NCBI RefSeq assembly: GCF_014649795.1
Contig: NZ_BMTS01000009.1
Coordinates: 121,226 to 185,225 of the forward strand
DNA length: 64,000 nt
Origin: Streptomyces melanogenes
GTDB lineage: Bacteria > Actinomycetota > Actinomycetes > Streptomycetales > Streptomycetaceae
Direction of reading: 5' to 3'
A program made the translations under genes and the position numbers. A model generated the notes under the pieces. It saw nothing but the letters and a program-made list of their open reading frames with translations. It was not told where the DNA came from and did not search any database. Below, one piece after another: positions 8,097 to 17,209 of this stretch. Position 1 is the stretch's first letter; each line of letters begins with the position of its first letter.

Positions 8097-9959
8097 CTAG
8101 GCGAGGCTCTCGCGCCAGGCCCGGTGCAGATCGGCGAACCGGCCGGTCCCCGCGATGAGTTCGGCGGGCCGGCCGTCCTCGACGACGCGGCCGTGCTCCA
8201 TCACCAGCACCCGGTCCGCGATCTCCACGGTCGACAGCCGGTGGGCGATCACGACGGCGGTACGGCCGTGCAGCACCGTGTGCATCGCGCGCTGGACCGC
8301 CCGCTCGCCCGGGATGTCCAGGGACGAGGTCGCCTCGTCGAGGATCAGCACCGCCGGGTCCGCGAGCAGCGCCCGGGCGAAGGCGACCAGCTGGCGCTGG
8401 CCCGCCGAGATGCGTCCGCCGCGCTTGCGTACGTCCGTGTCGTAGCCGTCCGGCAGCCGGGTGATGAAGTCGTGCGCGCCGATCGCCTTCGCGGCCCGCT
8501 CGATCTCCTCGCGGCTCGCCTCGGGGCGGCCGATGGCGATGTTGTCGGCGACCGTGCCGGAGAAGAGGAACGCCTCCTGGGTGACCATGACGACCCCGCG
8601 CCGCAGCTCGGGAACGGCCAGTTCGCGCAGATCTACGCCGTCGAGCAGGACGCGGCCCGTGGAAGGGTCGTAGAAGCGGGCGAGCAGCTTGGCGAGGGTG
8701 GACTTGCCCGCGCCGGTCGAGCCGACCACGGCCACGGTCTGCCCGGCCGGGATGGTCAGGTCGAAGCGGGGGAGGACCTCACCGCCCGTACGGTACGAGA
8801 ACCCGACGCCCTCGAACTCGACGCGCCGCCCCGGCAGTTCACCGGACCGCTCCGGCAGCGGCACCGGCCGCTCGGGCTCGGGCACGGTCGGGACCTGGGC
8901 AAGGAGTCCGGCGATCTTCCCTAGGGAGGAGACGGCCGCCTCGTACGAGTTGAGGAACATCCCGAGCCGGTCGATCGGGTCGTAGAGCCGCCGCAGATAC
9001 AGCACGGCGGCGGCCAGCACGCCCAGCGCGAGGGTGCCGTCGGCGACCCGGTAGGCGCCCCACAGCACCATCGCGGCGACGGCGGTGTTGGCGACCAGAC
9101 GCGACCCCACCACGTACTGGGCCATCTCCAGGATGGCGTCGCCGTTGGTGCGCTCGTGCGTGTGGTTGAGCTTCTGGAACTCCTCGTCGTTGGTCCGCTC
9201 GCGGCGGAACGCCTGGACCGGCCGGATGCCGTTGAGGGTCTCCGCGAACTTGACGATCACGGCGGCGATCGCCGTCGAGCGGGCGTCGAACGCGCGCGAA
9301 GCGCGGCGCCGGTAGCGGCGGATCAGCAGGTGCAGCGGCGCGTACGAGGCGACGGCGAGCGCGCCGATGCCCCAGTCGAGCCAGAGCAGCACGACGCAGA
9401 TGTACACACCGGAGAGCACCACGCCGATGAGCTCCTGGAGCCCCTCGTTGAACAGCTCGCGCAGCGACTCCACGTCGGAGGTGGAGCGGGAGATGAGCCG
9501 GCCCGAGGTGTACCGCTCGTGGAAGTCCACGCTCAGCGCCTGCGCGTGCCTGAAGATCCGCCCGCGCAGATCGAGCAGCACGTCCTGGCCGACGCGGGTG
9601 GAGGCGCTGATGAACGCGTACTGGAGCAGCCCGGCCCCCAGCGCGCAGACGAGGTACCCGGCGCCGACGGCCACCAGTGGCCCGTAGTCGTCCTCGCGGA
9701 ACGCGGGCACGCCCCGGTCGATGGCGTACGCGACGAGCAGCGGCCCCGCCTGCACGGCGGCCTGCTGCAACAGAATGAGCAGCGCGGTGACCACGACGCG
9801 GCGCCGCATGGGGCGGAGCAGGTCGAGGAGGAGGGCGCGGGTGGCGCCGGCGGGGGAGGGAAGGGCGTCGCGATCGAACGGATCGTCCTGCGGCGGGGTT
9901 CTCGGCCCTTCCGGCTCCTCCGGATCGGCCTGCCGCTCCGCGCCGATGGTGGTCGTCAT
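8097..9959 (-). CDS. ABC exporter half-transporter (permease-ATPase fusion), subunit 2
   Basis: 620 residues: an N-terminal six-helix type-1 exporter membrane domain (about 45-345) fused to an ATPase domain with Walker A GSTGAGKST (about 415), a signature in the variant form ISAGQRQ (about 516), and Walker B VLILDEATSS (about 543) followed by an H-loop His. It follows the partner gene with an ATGA overlap (9956-9959), so the pair very likely forms a heterodimeric exporter. Substrate unknown; lipids, drugs and peptides are all known for this family. The signature has Ala for the second Gly, which suggests that the two nucleotide sites may not be equal. Confidence 0.92.
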   Translation of the reverse strand: MTTTIGAERQADPEEPEGPRTPPQDDPFDRDALPSPAGATRALLLDLLRPMRRRVVVTALLILLQQAAVQAGPLLVAYAIDRGVPAFREDDYGPLVAVGAGYLVCALGAGLLQYAFISASTRVGQDVLLDLRGRIFRHAQALSVDFHERYTSGRLISRSTSDVESLRELFNEGLQELIGVVLSGVYICVVLLWLDWGIGALAVASYAPLHLLIRRYRRRASRAFDARSTAIAAVIVKFAETLNGIRPVQAFRRERTNDEEFQKLNHTHERTNGDAILEMAQYVVGSRLVANTAVAAMVLWGAYRVADGTLALGVLAAAVLYLRRLYDPIDRLGMFLNSYEAAVSSLGKIAGLLAQVPTVPEPERPVPLPERSGELPGRRVEFEGVGFSYRTGGEVLPRFDLTIPAGQTVAVVGSTGAGKSTLAKLLARFYDPSTGRVLLDGVDLRELAVPELRRGVVMVTQEAFLFSGTVADNIAIGRPEASREEIERAAKAIGAHDFITRLPDGYDTDVRKRGGRISAGQRQLVAFARALLADPAVLILDEATSSLDIPGERAVQRAMHTVLHGRTAVVIAHRLSTVEIADRVLVMEHGRVVEDGRPAELIAGTGRFADLHRAWRESLA

Positions 9960-11899
9960 CGTTCTTCCCCCTCGTCCCCCGCGCCGGACATCAGCCAGGC
10001 GTACTCGGCGTTGCTGCGCAGCAGTTCCTGATGCGTGCCGACGGCGGCGATGCGGCCGCCGGAGAGCAGCGCGACCCGGTCGGCGAGCATCACCGTCGAC
10101 GGGCGGTGGGCGACGACCAGCGCGGTGGTCTCGCGCAGGACGTCGCGCAGGGCCGCCTCGACGCGGGCCTCGGTGTGGACGTCGAGGGCGGAGAGCGGGT
10201 CGTCGAGCACCAGGAACCTGGGCCGCCCGACGACCGCCCGCGCGAGGGCGAGCCGCTGGCGCTGCCCGCCGGAGAGGCTGAGCCCCTGCTCGCCGACCTG
10301 GGTCTCGACGCCGTGCGGCAGCTCCCGTACGAACCCCGCCTGCGCGACGTCGAGCGCCCGGTCGAGGTCGTCGGTGTCGCCGCCGCCCATGAGGACGTTC
10401 TCGCCCACGGAGGCGGAGAAGAGGGTCGGCTCCTCGAACGCCACGGCGACGAGCGCGCGCAGCTCGTCGCGCGGCATGCCCGCGATGTCGACGCCGTCGA
10501 GGGTGATGCGCCCCCCGGTCGCCTCGTACAGCCGCGGCACGAGCGCGGTGAGCGTGGTCTTCCCCGACCCGGTCCCCCCGACGATGGCCATGGTCTCGCC
10601 GCTGCGGATGTGCAGATCGATCTCGGAGAGGAGGGGCGGGCTGTCGCTGGGGGCGTCGGGGTAGCGGAAGGCGACGTGGTGGAACCGGATGCCGAGGTTT
10701 TCGTCTGCGGGTTGTGTGTGGCTGGTCGCGCAGTTCCCCGCGCCCCTAGGCATCTCCAGCCCCTCCGGCGTTTGAGGAGCGGGGTCCGGGGCGGAGCCCC
10801 GAAGGCGGGGTGCAGGGGCCGCAGGCCCCGCGTGGGGGTCCGGGGGCGTAGCCCCCGGGAGACCGCCCTTACCCCCACCCACCCCCGGAGGGTTTAGGGA
10901 AGGGGCGGGGAGGGGCTCATCCAGGACCTCAAAGAATCGCTCCGTCGCCGTCCCCGCCTCCTGGCTCATCGCCAGCAGGAACCCGATCGAGTCCACCGGC
11001 CACCGAAGGGCCAGCGCCGTGGACAGGAACGCCACCAACGTCCCGGCCGACAGGCCCCCGTCGGCCACCCGCACAGTCCCCAGCACCAGCGCCGCCCCGA
11101 TGGCCAGCTCCGGAATCGCCGTGATCACACCCCACAGCGCCGCCAGCAGCCGCGCCTTGTGCAGCTCCGTGCCCCGCAGCTCCCGCGCCAGCGAACCGAA
11201 CGCCCGCGCCTGGCTGCGATGCCGCCCGAACCCCTTGATGATCCGCACGCCGAGCACGCTCTCCTCGACCAGCGTCGTCAGATCGCCCACCTGGTCCTGC
11301 GCCCGCCGCGCCGCCAGCGAGTACCGCGTCTCGAAGAGCGAGCACAGCCCCACCAGCGGCACCACGGGCACGATCAGCACCAGCCCCAGCGTCCACTCCT
11401 GGGACAGCAGGATGACGAAACCCACCAGAATCGTCACCGCGTTGACCAGCAGGAACGTCAGCGGGAACGCCAGGAACATCCGTACCAGACTCAGATCCGT
11501 CGTCCCCCGCGACAGCAACTGGCCCGACGGCCACCGGTCGTGGAAGGAGACGGGCAGCCGTTGCACATGCCGGTACAGATCCGCCCGCATCGCCGCCTCC
11601 ACCCCCGCCAGCGGCCGCGCCACCAGCCACCGCCGCAGGCCGAAGAGGAGCGCCTCCGCCACCCCGAGCAGCAGCAGGACGAGCGCCCCCAGCCAGACCC
11701 CGCCGGGGTCGCCGTCGCTCACCGGCCCGTCGACGATCCACTTCAGTACGAGCGGGATCAGCAGTCCGAGACAGGACGCGAGCACGGCGATGAAAGCCGC
11801 GCTGAACAGCCGAGTTCGAACGGGACGCACGTACGGCCAGAGCCTCAGCAGCGTACGGACCGTCGACTGGTTCTTGGTGGGTGCATGTATGTCTGGCAT
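9956..11899 (-). CDS. ABC exporter half-transporter, subunit 1, carrying an in-frame repeat insertion
   Basis: About 647 residues, first gene of the pair. The start is taken as the ATG at 11899 (a TTG codon lies just before). Type-1 exporter membrane domain at about 25-325, then an unusual Pro/Gly/Ala-rich linker at about 329-401, then an ATPase with Walker A GGTGSGKTT (about 441), canonical LSGGQRQRLALAR (about 546) and Walker B LVLDDPLSALD. The linker is encoded by a dispersed chromosomal repeat that elsewhere in this window is intergenic (33803-33849 and 44471-44653); it encodes the PRGAGNCATSH string. The frame is kept, so the protein is probably functional with a longer membrane-to-ATPase connector. 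It is coupled to the downstream subunit by a four-base overlap. Confidence 0.9.
   Translation of the reverse strand: MPDIHAPTKNQSTVRTLLRLWPYVRPVRTRLFSAAFIAVLASCLGLLIPLVLKWIVDGPVSDGDPGGVWLGALVLLLLGVAEALLFGLRRWLVARPLAGVEAAMRADLYRHVQRLPVSFHDRWPSGQLLSRGTTDLSLVRMFLAFPLTFLLVNAVTILVGFVILLSQEWTLGLVLIVPVVPLVGLCSLFETRYSLAARRAQDQVGDLTTLVEESVLGVRIIKGFGRHRSQARAFGSLARELRGTELHKARLLAALWGVITAIPELAIGAALVLGTVRVADGGLSAGTLVAFLSTALALRWPVDSIGFLLAMSQEAGTATERFFEVLDEPLPAPSLNPPGVGGGKGGLPGATPPDPHAGPAAPAPRLRGSAPDPAPQTPEGLEMPRGAGNCATSHTQPADENLGIRFHHVAFRYPDAPSDSPPLLSEIDLHIRSGETMAIVGGTGSGKTTLTALVPRLYEATGGRITLDGVDIAGMPRDELRALVAVAFEEPTLFSASVGENVLMGGGDTDDLDRALDVAQAGFVRELPHGVETQVGEQGLSLSGGQRQRLALARAVVGRPRFLVLDDPLSALDVHTEARVEAALRDVLRETTALVVAHRPSTVMLADRVALLSGGRIAAVGTHQELLRSNAEYAWLMSGAGDEGEER
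10701..10910. repeat. Dispersed Streptomyces-type repeat inserted inside an ABC exporter gene
   Basis: From TCGTCTGCGGG through GGCTGGTCGCGCAGTTCCCC to GGAGGGTTTAGGGAAGGGGCG. The left part (10701-10747) matches 44471-44518 directly and 33803-33849 and 44548-44594 in reverse; the right parts (GGTCCGGGGGCGTAGCCCC at 10838 and the block ending near 10908) recur in the same order at 44608-44653. The middle contains further GC-rich palindromes (GGGGTCCGGGGCGGAGCCCC). About 70 codons are read in frame through it on the minus strand. Confidence 0.85.
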
Positions 11900-11987
11900 C
11901 AATCATCGAGCCTAAACTTCCCCACCGACAACGCCCACAGGCTTTTTGACCGGGGACCAAGGTCGTAGAGGCCGTGCACCATCCGCC

Positions 11988-14252
11988 CTAGCCCGTCACG
12001 CGCAGCACCTGTACCGACCGCGCCCCCACCCTCACCTCCACCCCACCCCGATGCACCCGCCCGGCCACCCCCGCCTGGTCCTCCAGCGCCGTGTCGACCA
12101 CCACCTCGTACCCCTCGCCCCACGGCGCCCCCGGCACCACGAACCCCGTCGGGCGGCTGCCCGCGTGCAGCACGATCAGGAAGCTGTCGTCCACCACCGG
12201 CGCGCCGAAGGCGTCCCGCCCGGGGATATCACGGCCCGACAGGTACAGGCCGAGCGTGGACGTCGGCGCGTACCAGTCCCGCTCCGTCATCTCCGATCCG
12301 CGCGCCGTGAACCACGCCAGGTCCCGCAGCCCGTCCGCCCGCTGCGCCCGGCCGGAGAAGAACGCGCGCCGCCGCAGCACCGGATGGCGGTGGCGCAACG
12401 CGACCAGCCGGCGCGCCAGTTCGAGCAGCCCGCGCGGGCCCGGCTCGTCAAGGAGGGACCAGTCGACCCACCCCACCTCGCCGTCCTGGCAGTACGCGTT
12501 GTTGTTGCCCCCCTGCGTACGCCCCATCTCGTCCCCGGCCACCAGCATCGGCACCCCCGTGGACACCAGCAGCGTCGTCAGCAGGTTGCGCAGCTGGCGG
12601 CGGCGCAGCGCGTTGACCCGGGGGTCGTCCGTCTCGCCCTCCACCCCGCAGTTCCAGGACCGGTTGTCGTCCGTCCCGTCCCGGTTGCCCTCCCCGTTCG
12701 CCTCGTTGTGCTTGCGCTCGTACGAGACCAGGTCCCGCAGGGTGAAGCCGTCGTGGGCCGTGACGAAGTTGATCGAGGCGTACGGGCGGCGGCCGCCCCA
12801 CGCGTAGAGGTCGCTCGACCCCGACAGGCGGTAGCCCAGATCGCGCACATCTGGCAGCGCCCCCCGCCAGAAGTCCCGCACCGCGTCCCGGTACCGGTCG
12901 TTCCACTCCGTCCACAGCGGCGGGAAGGCCCCGACCTGGTACCCGCCGCGCCCCACGTCCCACGGCTCCGCGATCAGCTTGACCCGGCGCAGCACCGGGT
13001 CCTGGGCGATGACCGCGAGGAACGGGGAGAGCATGTCGACGTCGTGCATCGAGCGGGCGAGCGCCGCCGCCAGGTCGAAGCGGAAGCCGTCCACCCCCAT
13101 CTCCGTCACCCAGTACCGCAGCGAGTCCGTGATCAGCCGCAGCACCTGGGGCTGCACCACGTGCAGCGTGTTGCCGCAGCCCGTGTAGTCGGCGTACCGG
13201 CGCGCGTCGGACTGGAGGCGGTAGTACCCCTTGTTGTCGATGCCGCGCAGCGACAGCGTCGGGCCGCGTTCGCCCGCCTCCGCCGTGTGGTTGTAGACCA
13301 CGTCGAGGATGACCTCGATGCCCGCCGCGTGCAGCGCCCGCACCATCCGCTTGAACTCGCCGACCTGCTGGCCCGCCGTCCCCGACGCCGAGTACGCCGC
13401 GTGCGGCGCGAAGTAGCCGATCGAGTTGTAGCCCCAGTAGTTGCGCAGGCCCCGGCGCAGCAGATGGTCCTCGTGGGCGAACTGGTGCACCGGCAGCAGC
13501 TCGACCGCCGTCACCCCCAGGCGTACGAGATGGTCGAGCGCCGCCGGGTGCGCGAGGCCCGCGTACGTGCCGCGCAGCTCCTCCGGGATCCCCGGGTGCC
13601 GCTTGGTGAAGCCGCGCACATGCAGCTCGTAGATGACCGAGTCGGCCCACGGCGTCTTCGGGCGGCGGTCGTCGGCCCAGTCGTCGTCATCGTGGACGAC
13701 GACCCCCTTGGGGACGTACGGCGCCGAGTCCCGGTCGTCCCGTACGGTGTCGGCCACCTGCTGCTGCGGCCAGTCCCGCACGTGTCCGTACACCTGCGGC
13801 GGCAGCGCGAAGTCGCCGTCGACCGCGCGCGCGTACGGGTCGAGCAGCAGCTTCGAGTGGTTCCAGCGGGCCCCCGTCCACGGGTCCCAGCGGCCGTGCA
13901 CCCGGTAGCCGTACCGCTGCCCGGGTCGCACGCCCGGCACGAAGCCGTGCCAGATCTCATGGGTGAGCTCGACCAGGGCCAGCCGGGTCTCGGTGCCCGC
14001 CGTGTCGAACAGGCACAGCTCCACCGACTCCGCCCCGCCCGCCCACAGCGCGAAGTTGGTGCCCGCCACCCCGTCCGGCCCCACCCGGAACCGGGCCCCC
14101 AATGGTGTCGGTGCGCCCGGCCAGACCGCCGGGCGCACCGCGCCGGGACCGGCCCGCGGACCGCGCCGGCCGTTCAGTTCCCGGTGCCCTTCCCTCTGCG
14201 GAACCGGGCGCCCCACCCCCCGCTCCGCCTCCTGCTCGGCTGCGCTCGACAC
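11988..14252 (-). CDS. glgX: Glycogen debranching enzyme GlgX (GH13)
   Basis: 754 residues from the GTG at 14252, chosen because GGGAGG lies seven bases upstream and the length fits the family; the open frame continues far upstream but that part is a shadow of the divergent gene. An N-terminal CBM48 (about 30-125, beginning near WPGAPTPLG) precedes a GH13 barrel with the nucleophile in GVDGFRFDLA (about 391), the acid/base in IAEPWDVG (about 430) and the transition-state Asp in FVTAHDGFTL (about 500). The enzyme hydrolyses alpha-1,6 branches of glycogen or limit dextrin in the cytosol. It is divergent from the L,D-transpeptidase gene, with 141 bases between the starts for both promoters. No other glycogen gene is adjacent. 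Confidence 0.94.
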   Translation of the reverse strand: MSSAAEQEAERGVGRPVPQREGHRELNGRRGPRAGPGAVRPAVWPGAPTPLGARFRVGPDGVAGTNFALWAGGAESVELCLFDTAGTETRLALVELTHEIWHGFVPGVRPGQRYGYRVHGRWDPWTGARWNHSKLLLDPYARAVDGDFALPPQVYGHVRDWPQQQVADTVRDDRDSAPYVPKGVVVHDDDDWADDRRPKTPWADSVIYELHVRGFTKRHPGIPEELRGTYAGLAHPAALDHLVRLGVTAVELLPVHQFAHEDHLLRRGLRNYWGYNSIGYFAPHAAYSASGTAGQQVGEFKRMVRALHAAGIEVILDVVYNHTAEAGERGPTLSLRGIDNKGYYRLQSDARRYADYTGCGNTLHVVQPQVLRLITDSLRYWVTEMGVDGFRFDLAAALARSMHDVDMLSPFLAVIAQDPVLRRVKLIAEPWDVGRGGYQVGAFPPLWTEWNDRYRDAVRDFWRGALPDVRDLGYRLSGSSDLYAWGGRRPYASINFVTAHDGFTLRDLVSYERKHNEANGEGNRDGTDDNRSWNCGVEGETDDPRVNALRRRQLRNLLTTLLVSTGVPMLVAGDEMGRTQGGNNNAYCQDGEVGWVDWSLLDEPGPRGLLELARRLVALRHRHPVLRRRAFFSGRAQRADGLRDLAWFTARGSEMTERDWYAPTSTLGLYLSGRDIPGRDAFGAPVVDDSFLIVLHAGSRPTGFVVPGAPWGEGYEVVVDTALEDQAGVAGRVHRGGVEVRVGARSVQVLRVTG

Positions 14253-14393
14253 CCCTCGGCCTCCCGCGGCTCGGCGCCTGGACGGAGCGCGGCGTCCCGG
14301 CCGCGGCTCCCCACGCGTGTCCTCGCAGGTTTTCTTCCCGTTACCCGGCTCGTACTCACGTTTCCCCCGGCGGGGCGCGGTCGTTGACCGGGC

Positions 14394-15647
14394 GTGAGAT
14401 TCGTACTGAAGCGGGCAGGGGCGACCACCGCGGCCGCCCTGACATGGGCGGGACTGACGGCGGCGCTGGTGGCCGGGCTGGCCGGGTGCAGCGGGGACCA
14501 CCTGGACATCGGCGGGGTCGACGGGGTCAAGGACGTCGTCGCGGGCAAGGCGCGATCGCCCCGGGACGTGATCCTGGTGACCCCCGAGGACGGGGCCAAG
14601 GGCGTCAAGGCGGACGGGAGGATCGAGGTGCGGGTGCCCGGCGGGCGCCTGGAGCGGGTCAGGGTGATGAAGGCCGAGGACGCGCAGCCCGAGGAGGTGC
14701 CGGGCCGGATCACCGAGGACGGGCTCTCCTGGGAGCCGAGCCAGGACGCGGGGCGGCTCGAACTGGCCGCCAAGTACACGGTGGACGCGGTGGCGCTGGA
14801 CGGCCACGGCCACCGCCAGGCCCGCCACACCACCTTCACCACGCTGGTGCCCGAGCACCGGTTCATCGGCTACTTCAAGCCGGAGAACCGCTCGACGGTC
14901 GGCGTCGGCATGATCGTCTCGTTCAACTTCAACCAGGCGATCGAGAACAGGGCGGCCGTGGAGCGCGCCATCAAGGTCACCTCGACGCCGCCGGTCGAGG
15001 TCGTGGGCCACTGGTTCGGCAAGGAGCGCCTGGACTTCCGGCCCAGGGAGTACTGGAAGCCCGGCACCAAGGTCGCCGTGGACATGCGGCTGCGTGACGT
15101 CCCCGGCGCCCCCGGGGTCTACGGCATCCAGGAGAAGCGGATCGGGTTCACCATCGGGCGCGACCAGCAGTCCCTGGTGGACGCCGACGCGCACACGATG
15201 GAGGTGCGCCGAGGCGGCGAGCTGGTCAGTACGGTCCCGATCTCGGCGGGGGCGCCGAAGAACACCACGTACAACGGCAAGATGGTCGTCACCGAGATGT
15301 TCGACGTGACCCGGATGAACAGCCGCACGGTCGGCTTCGGCGGGGAGTACGACATCCCGGACGTGCCGCACGCGATCCGGCTGACCGCCTCCGGGACCTT
15401 CCTGCACGGCAACTACTGGGCGTCCTCCGGCACCTTCGGCTCCAGCAACACCAGCCACGGCTGTGTGGGCCTGCGCGATGTGAAGGGCGGCAGCCCGGAC
15501 ACCCCGGCGGGCTGGTTCTTCGACCGCACGCTCGTCGGGGACGTGGTGGAAGTCATTAACTCCCGGGACAAAACGGTCGCGGCCGACAACGGGCTCGGTG
15601 GCTGGAACCTGGACTGGGCGAAGTGGAGGGCGGGCTCGGCCCTCTGA
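14394..15647 (+). CDS. L,D-transpeptidase lipoprotein (first of a tandem pair)
   Basis: 417 residues with a signal peptide ending in the lipobox LAGC (Cys about 32), so anchored outside the membrane. Two Ig-like domains (about 60-250) precede a YkuD catalytic domain with FLHGNYW and the active-site block TSHGCVGLRD (nucleophile C357). The family makes 3-3 crosslinks in peptidoglycan or attaches proteins to it. The GTG start at 14394 has no clear Shine-Dalgarno, unlike its paralogue downstream. The second gene is a paralogue of identical length in the same direction 226 bases on, with its own likely promoter, so the two may be used under different conditions. Confidence 0.93.
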   Translation: MRFVLKRAGATTAAALTWAGLTAALVAGLAGCSGDHLDIGGVDGVKDVVAGKARSPRDVILVTPEDGAKGVKADGRIEVRVPGGRLERVRVMKAEDAQPEEVPGRITEDGLSWEPSQDAGRLELAAKYTVDAVALDGHGHRQARHTTFTTLVPEHRFIGYFKPENRSTVGVGMIVSFNFNQAIENRAAVERAIKVTSTPPVEVVGHWFGKERLDFRPREYWKPGTKVAVDMRLRDVPGAPGVYGIQEKRIGFTIGRDQQSLVDADAHTMEVRRGGELVSTVPISAGAPKNTTYNGKMVVTEMFDVTRMNSRTVGFGGEYDIPDVPHAIRLTASGTFLHGNYWASSGTFGSSNTSHGCVGLRDVKGGSPDTPAGWFFDRTLVGDVVEVINSRDKTVAADNGLGGWNLDWAKWRAGSAL

Positions 15648-15873
15648 CCCTCCCTCGCCGGCCGGCCCGGCCCGTACAGGCCCCCGGTGACGTCTGGATG
15701 TAGCCACAGCGAACGCACAGGACTATTGGGACTGAACAGTGACATTCGCGTGGCGGTGAGTGTGCGTCCGGTGTGATTACCTAGGCAATCGTGTGCGCGC
15801 GAGGACGCGCGCGGGGGTGTTTTTCAGTGCGGGCCGTGGCGTGATCCAGGCCGTGCGAGGGGAGAGAACTGTC

Positions 15874-17127
15874 GTGAACGGGCAGCACATATCGGGGGCT
15901 CCGACGAGAGCGGCGGGGCGGCGCGGTACGCCGGGTCTGCTGGCTCTTCTGCTGGGGGCGCTGCTCCTGCTGGTCACCGCGTGCGGTGGCGGCGACGACT
16001 CCGCCGGCGGCGGTGACGGCAAGGGCAAGGGCGGCGCCGGCAAGGCGGGCGAGGACACCAAGGCCTCGGCCGCGGTCGTCACCATCGCGCCCAAGGACGG
16101 CGCGAGCGACGTGCAGACGAGCGGCGCGCTGAAGGTCTCCGCCTCGCAGGGCAAGCTGACCGCCGTCGCGGTCGCGGACACCAAGGGCAACGCGGTGGCC
16201 GGAAAGATCTCCGCCGACGGCACCGGCTGGAGCCCGGACCAGCACCTCGCCTCCGCCACCAAGTACAAGGTCCACGCGGTCGCCAAGGACGACGACGGCC
16301 GGGAGTCCGCCAAGGACACCACGTTCACCACGCTCGTCCCCAAGAACACCTTCATCGGCACCTACGCCCCCGAGGACGGCGACACCGTCGGCGTCGGCAT
16401 GCCGGTCTCCATCAACTTCAGCCGCGGCATCACCAACCCGCAGGCCGTCGAGAAGGCCATCAAGGTGACGGCCGAGCCGTCGGTGCCGGTCGAGGGCCAC
16501 TGGTTCGGCAACGACCGCCTGGACTTCCGCCCGGAGAAGTACTGGGCCGCGGGCACCAAGGTGACCGTCAAGTTCAACCTGGACGGCGTCGAGGGCCGCC
16601 CGGGCGTCTACGGCAAGCAGACCCGTACGGTGAAGTTCACCGTCGGCCGCTCGCAGGTCTCCACGGTCGACGCCGCCGCCCACACCATGACCGTCGTGCG
16701 CGACGGCAAGACGCTGAAGACCATCCCGATCAGCGCGGGCTCCCCGCAGAACACCACGTACAACGGCCAGATGGTGATCAGCGAGAAGTACCAGGTGACC
16801 CGGATGAACGGCGCCACCGTGGGCTTCGGCGGCGAGTACGACATCAAGGACGTGCCGCACGCGATGCGCCTGTCCAGCTCGGGCACCTTCATCCACGGCA
16901 ACTACTGGGGCGACCCGTCGGTGTTCGGCAACACCAACACCAGCCACGGCTGCGTCGGTCTGCGGGACGCGCGCGGCGCGGGCGACTCCTCGACCCCGGC
17001 GGCCTGGTTCTACGACCGCTCGCTCATCGGTGACGTGGTCGTCGTGAAGAACTCCAAGGACAAGCAGATCCAGCCCGACAACGGCCTCAACGGCTGGAAC
17101 ATGTCCTGGGCGGAGTGGACGAAGTAA
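15874..17127 (+). CDS. L,D-transpeptidase lipoprotein (second of a tandem pair)
   Basis: 417 residues from the GTG at 15874, preceded by GGGGAGAG at a good distance; the frame is open further upstream but without a site. Signal peptide with a Leu-rich core ends in the lipobox LVTAC; then a Gly/Lys linker, two Ig-like domains (about 65-260) and the YkuD domain with FIHGNYW and TSHGCVGLRD (nucleophile C360). It is clearly homologous to its upstream neighbour over the full length (shared TVGVGM, GHWFG, NTTYNG and GFGGEYDI), so this is a local duplication. Acts on peptidoglycan outside the membrane. A strong hairpin follows, so it probably ends its transcript. Confidence 0.94.
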   Translation: MNGQHISGAPTRAAGRRGTPGLLALLLGALLLLVTACGGGDDSAGGGDGKGKGGAGKAGEDTKASAAVVTIAPKDGASDVQTSGALKVSASQGKLTAVAVADTKGNAVAGKISADGTGWSPDQHLASATKYKVHAVAKDDDGRESAKDTTFTTLVPKNTFIGTYAPEDGDTVGVGMPVSINFSRGITNPQAVEKAIKVTAEPSVPVEGHWFGNDRLDFRPEKYWAAGTKVTVKFNLDGVEGRPGVYGKQTRTVKFTVGRSQVSTVDAAAHTMTVVRDGKTLKTIPISAGSPQNTTYNGQMVISEKYQVTRMNGATVGFGGEYDIKDVPHAMRLSSSGTFIHGNYWGDPSVFGNTNTSHGCVGLRDARGAGDSSTPAAWFYDRSLIGDVVVVKNSKDKQIQPDNGLNGWNMSWAEWTK

Positions 17128-17143
17128 AACGCATGTGAAGGCT

Positions 17144-17181
17144 ACGGACCCGGTCGCTGTGACGCACAGCACCGGGTCCGT
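17144..17181 (+). terminator. Hairpin terminator
   Basis: Outer stem ACGGACCCGGT (17144-17154) with ACCGGGTCCGT (17171-17181) and inner stem GCTGTG/CACAGC around ACG, giving a nearly continuous 17-bp hairpin 16 bases after the second transpeptidase stop. Confidence 0.8.
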
Positions 17182-17209
17182 CGCCGTTAACGGCAACTAA
17201 CCTGCTGCC

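Noticed and set aside
14253..15707. Long open frame on the minus strand joined to the 5' end of glgX
   Set aside because: It is the antisense of the L,D-transpeptidase gene, with Arg/Gly/Pro-rich composition and no family features; a strong ribosome site marks the true glgX start at 14252.
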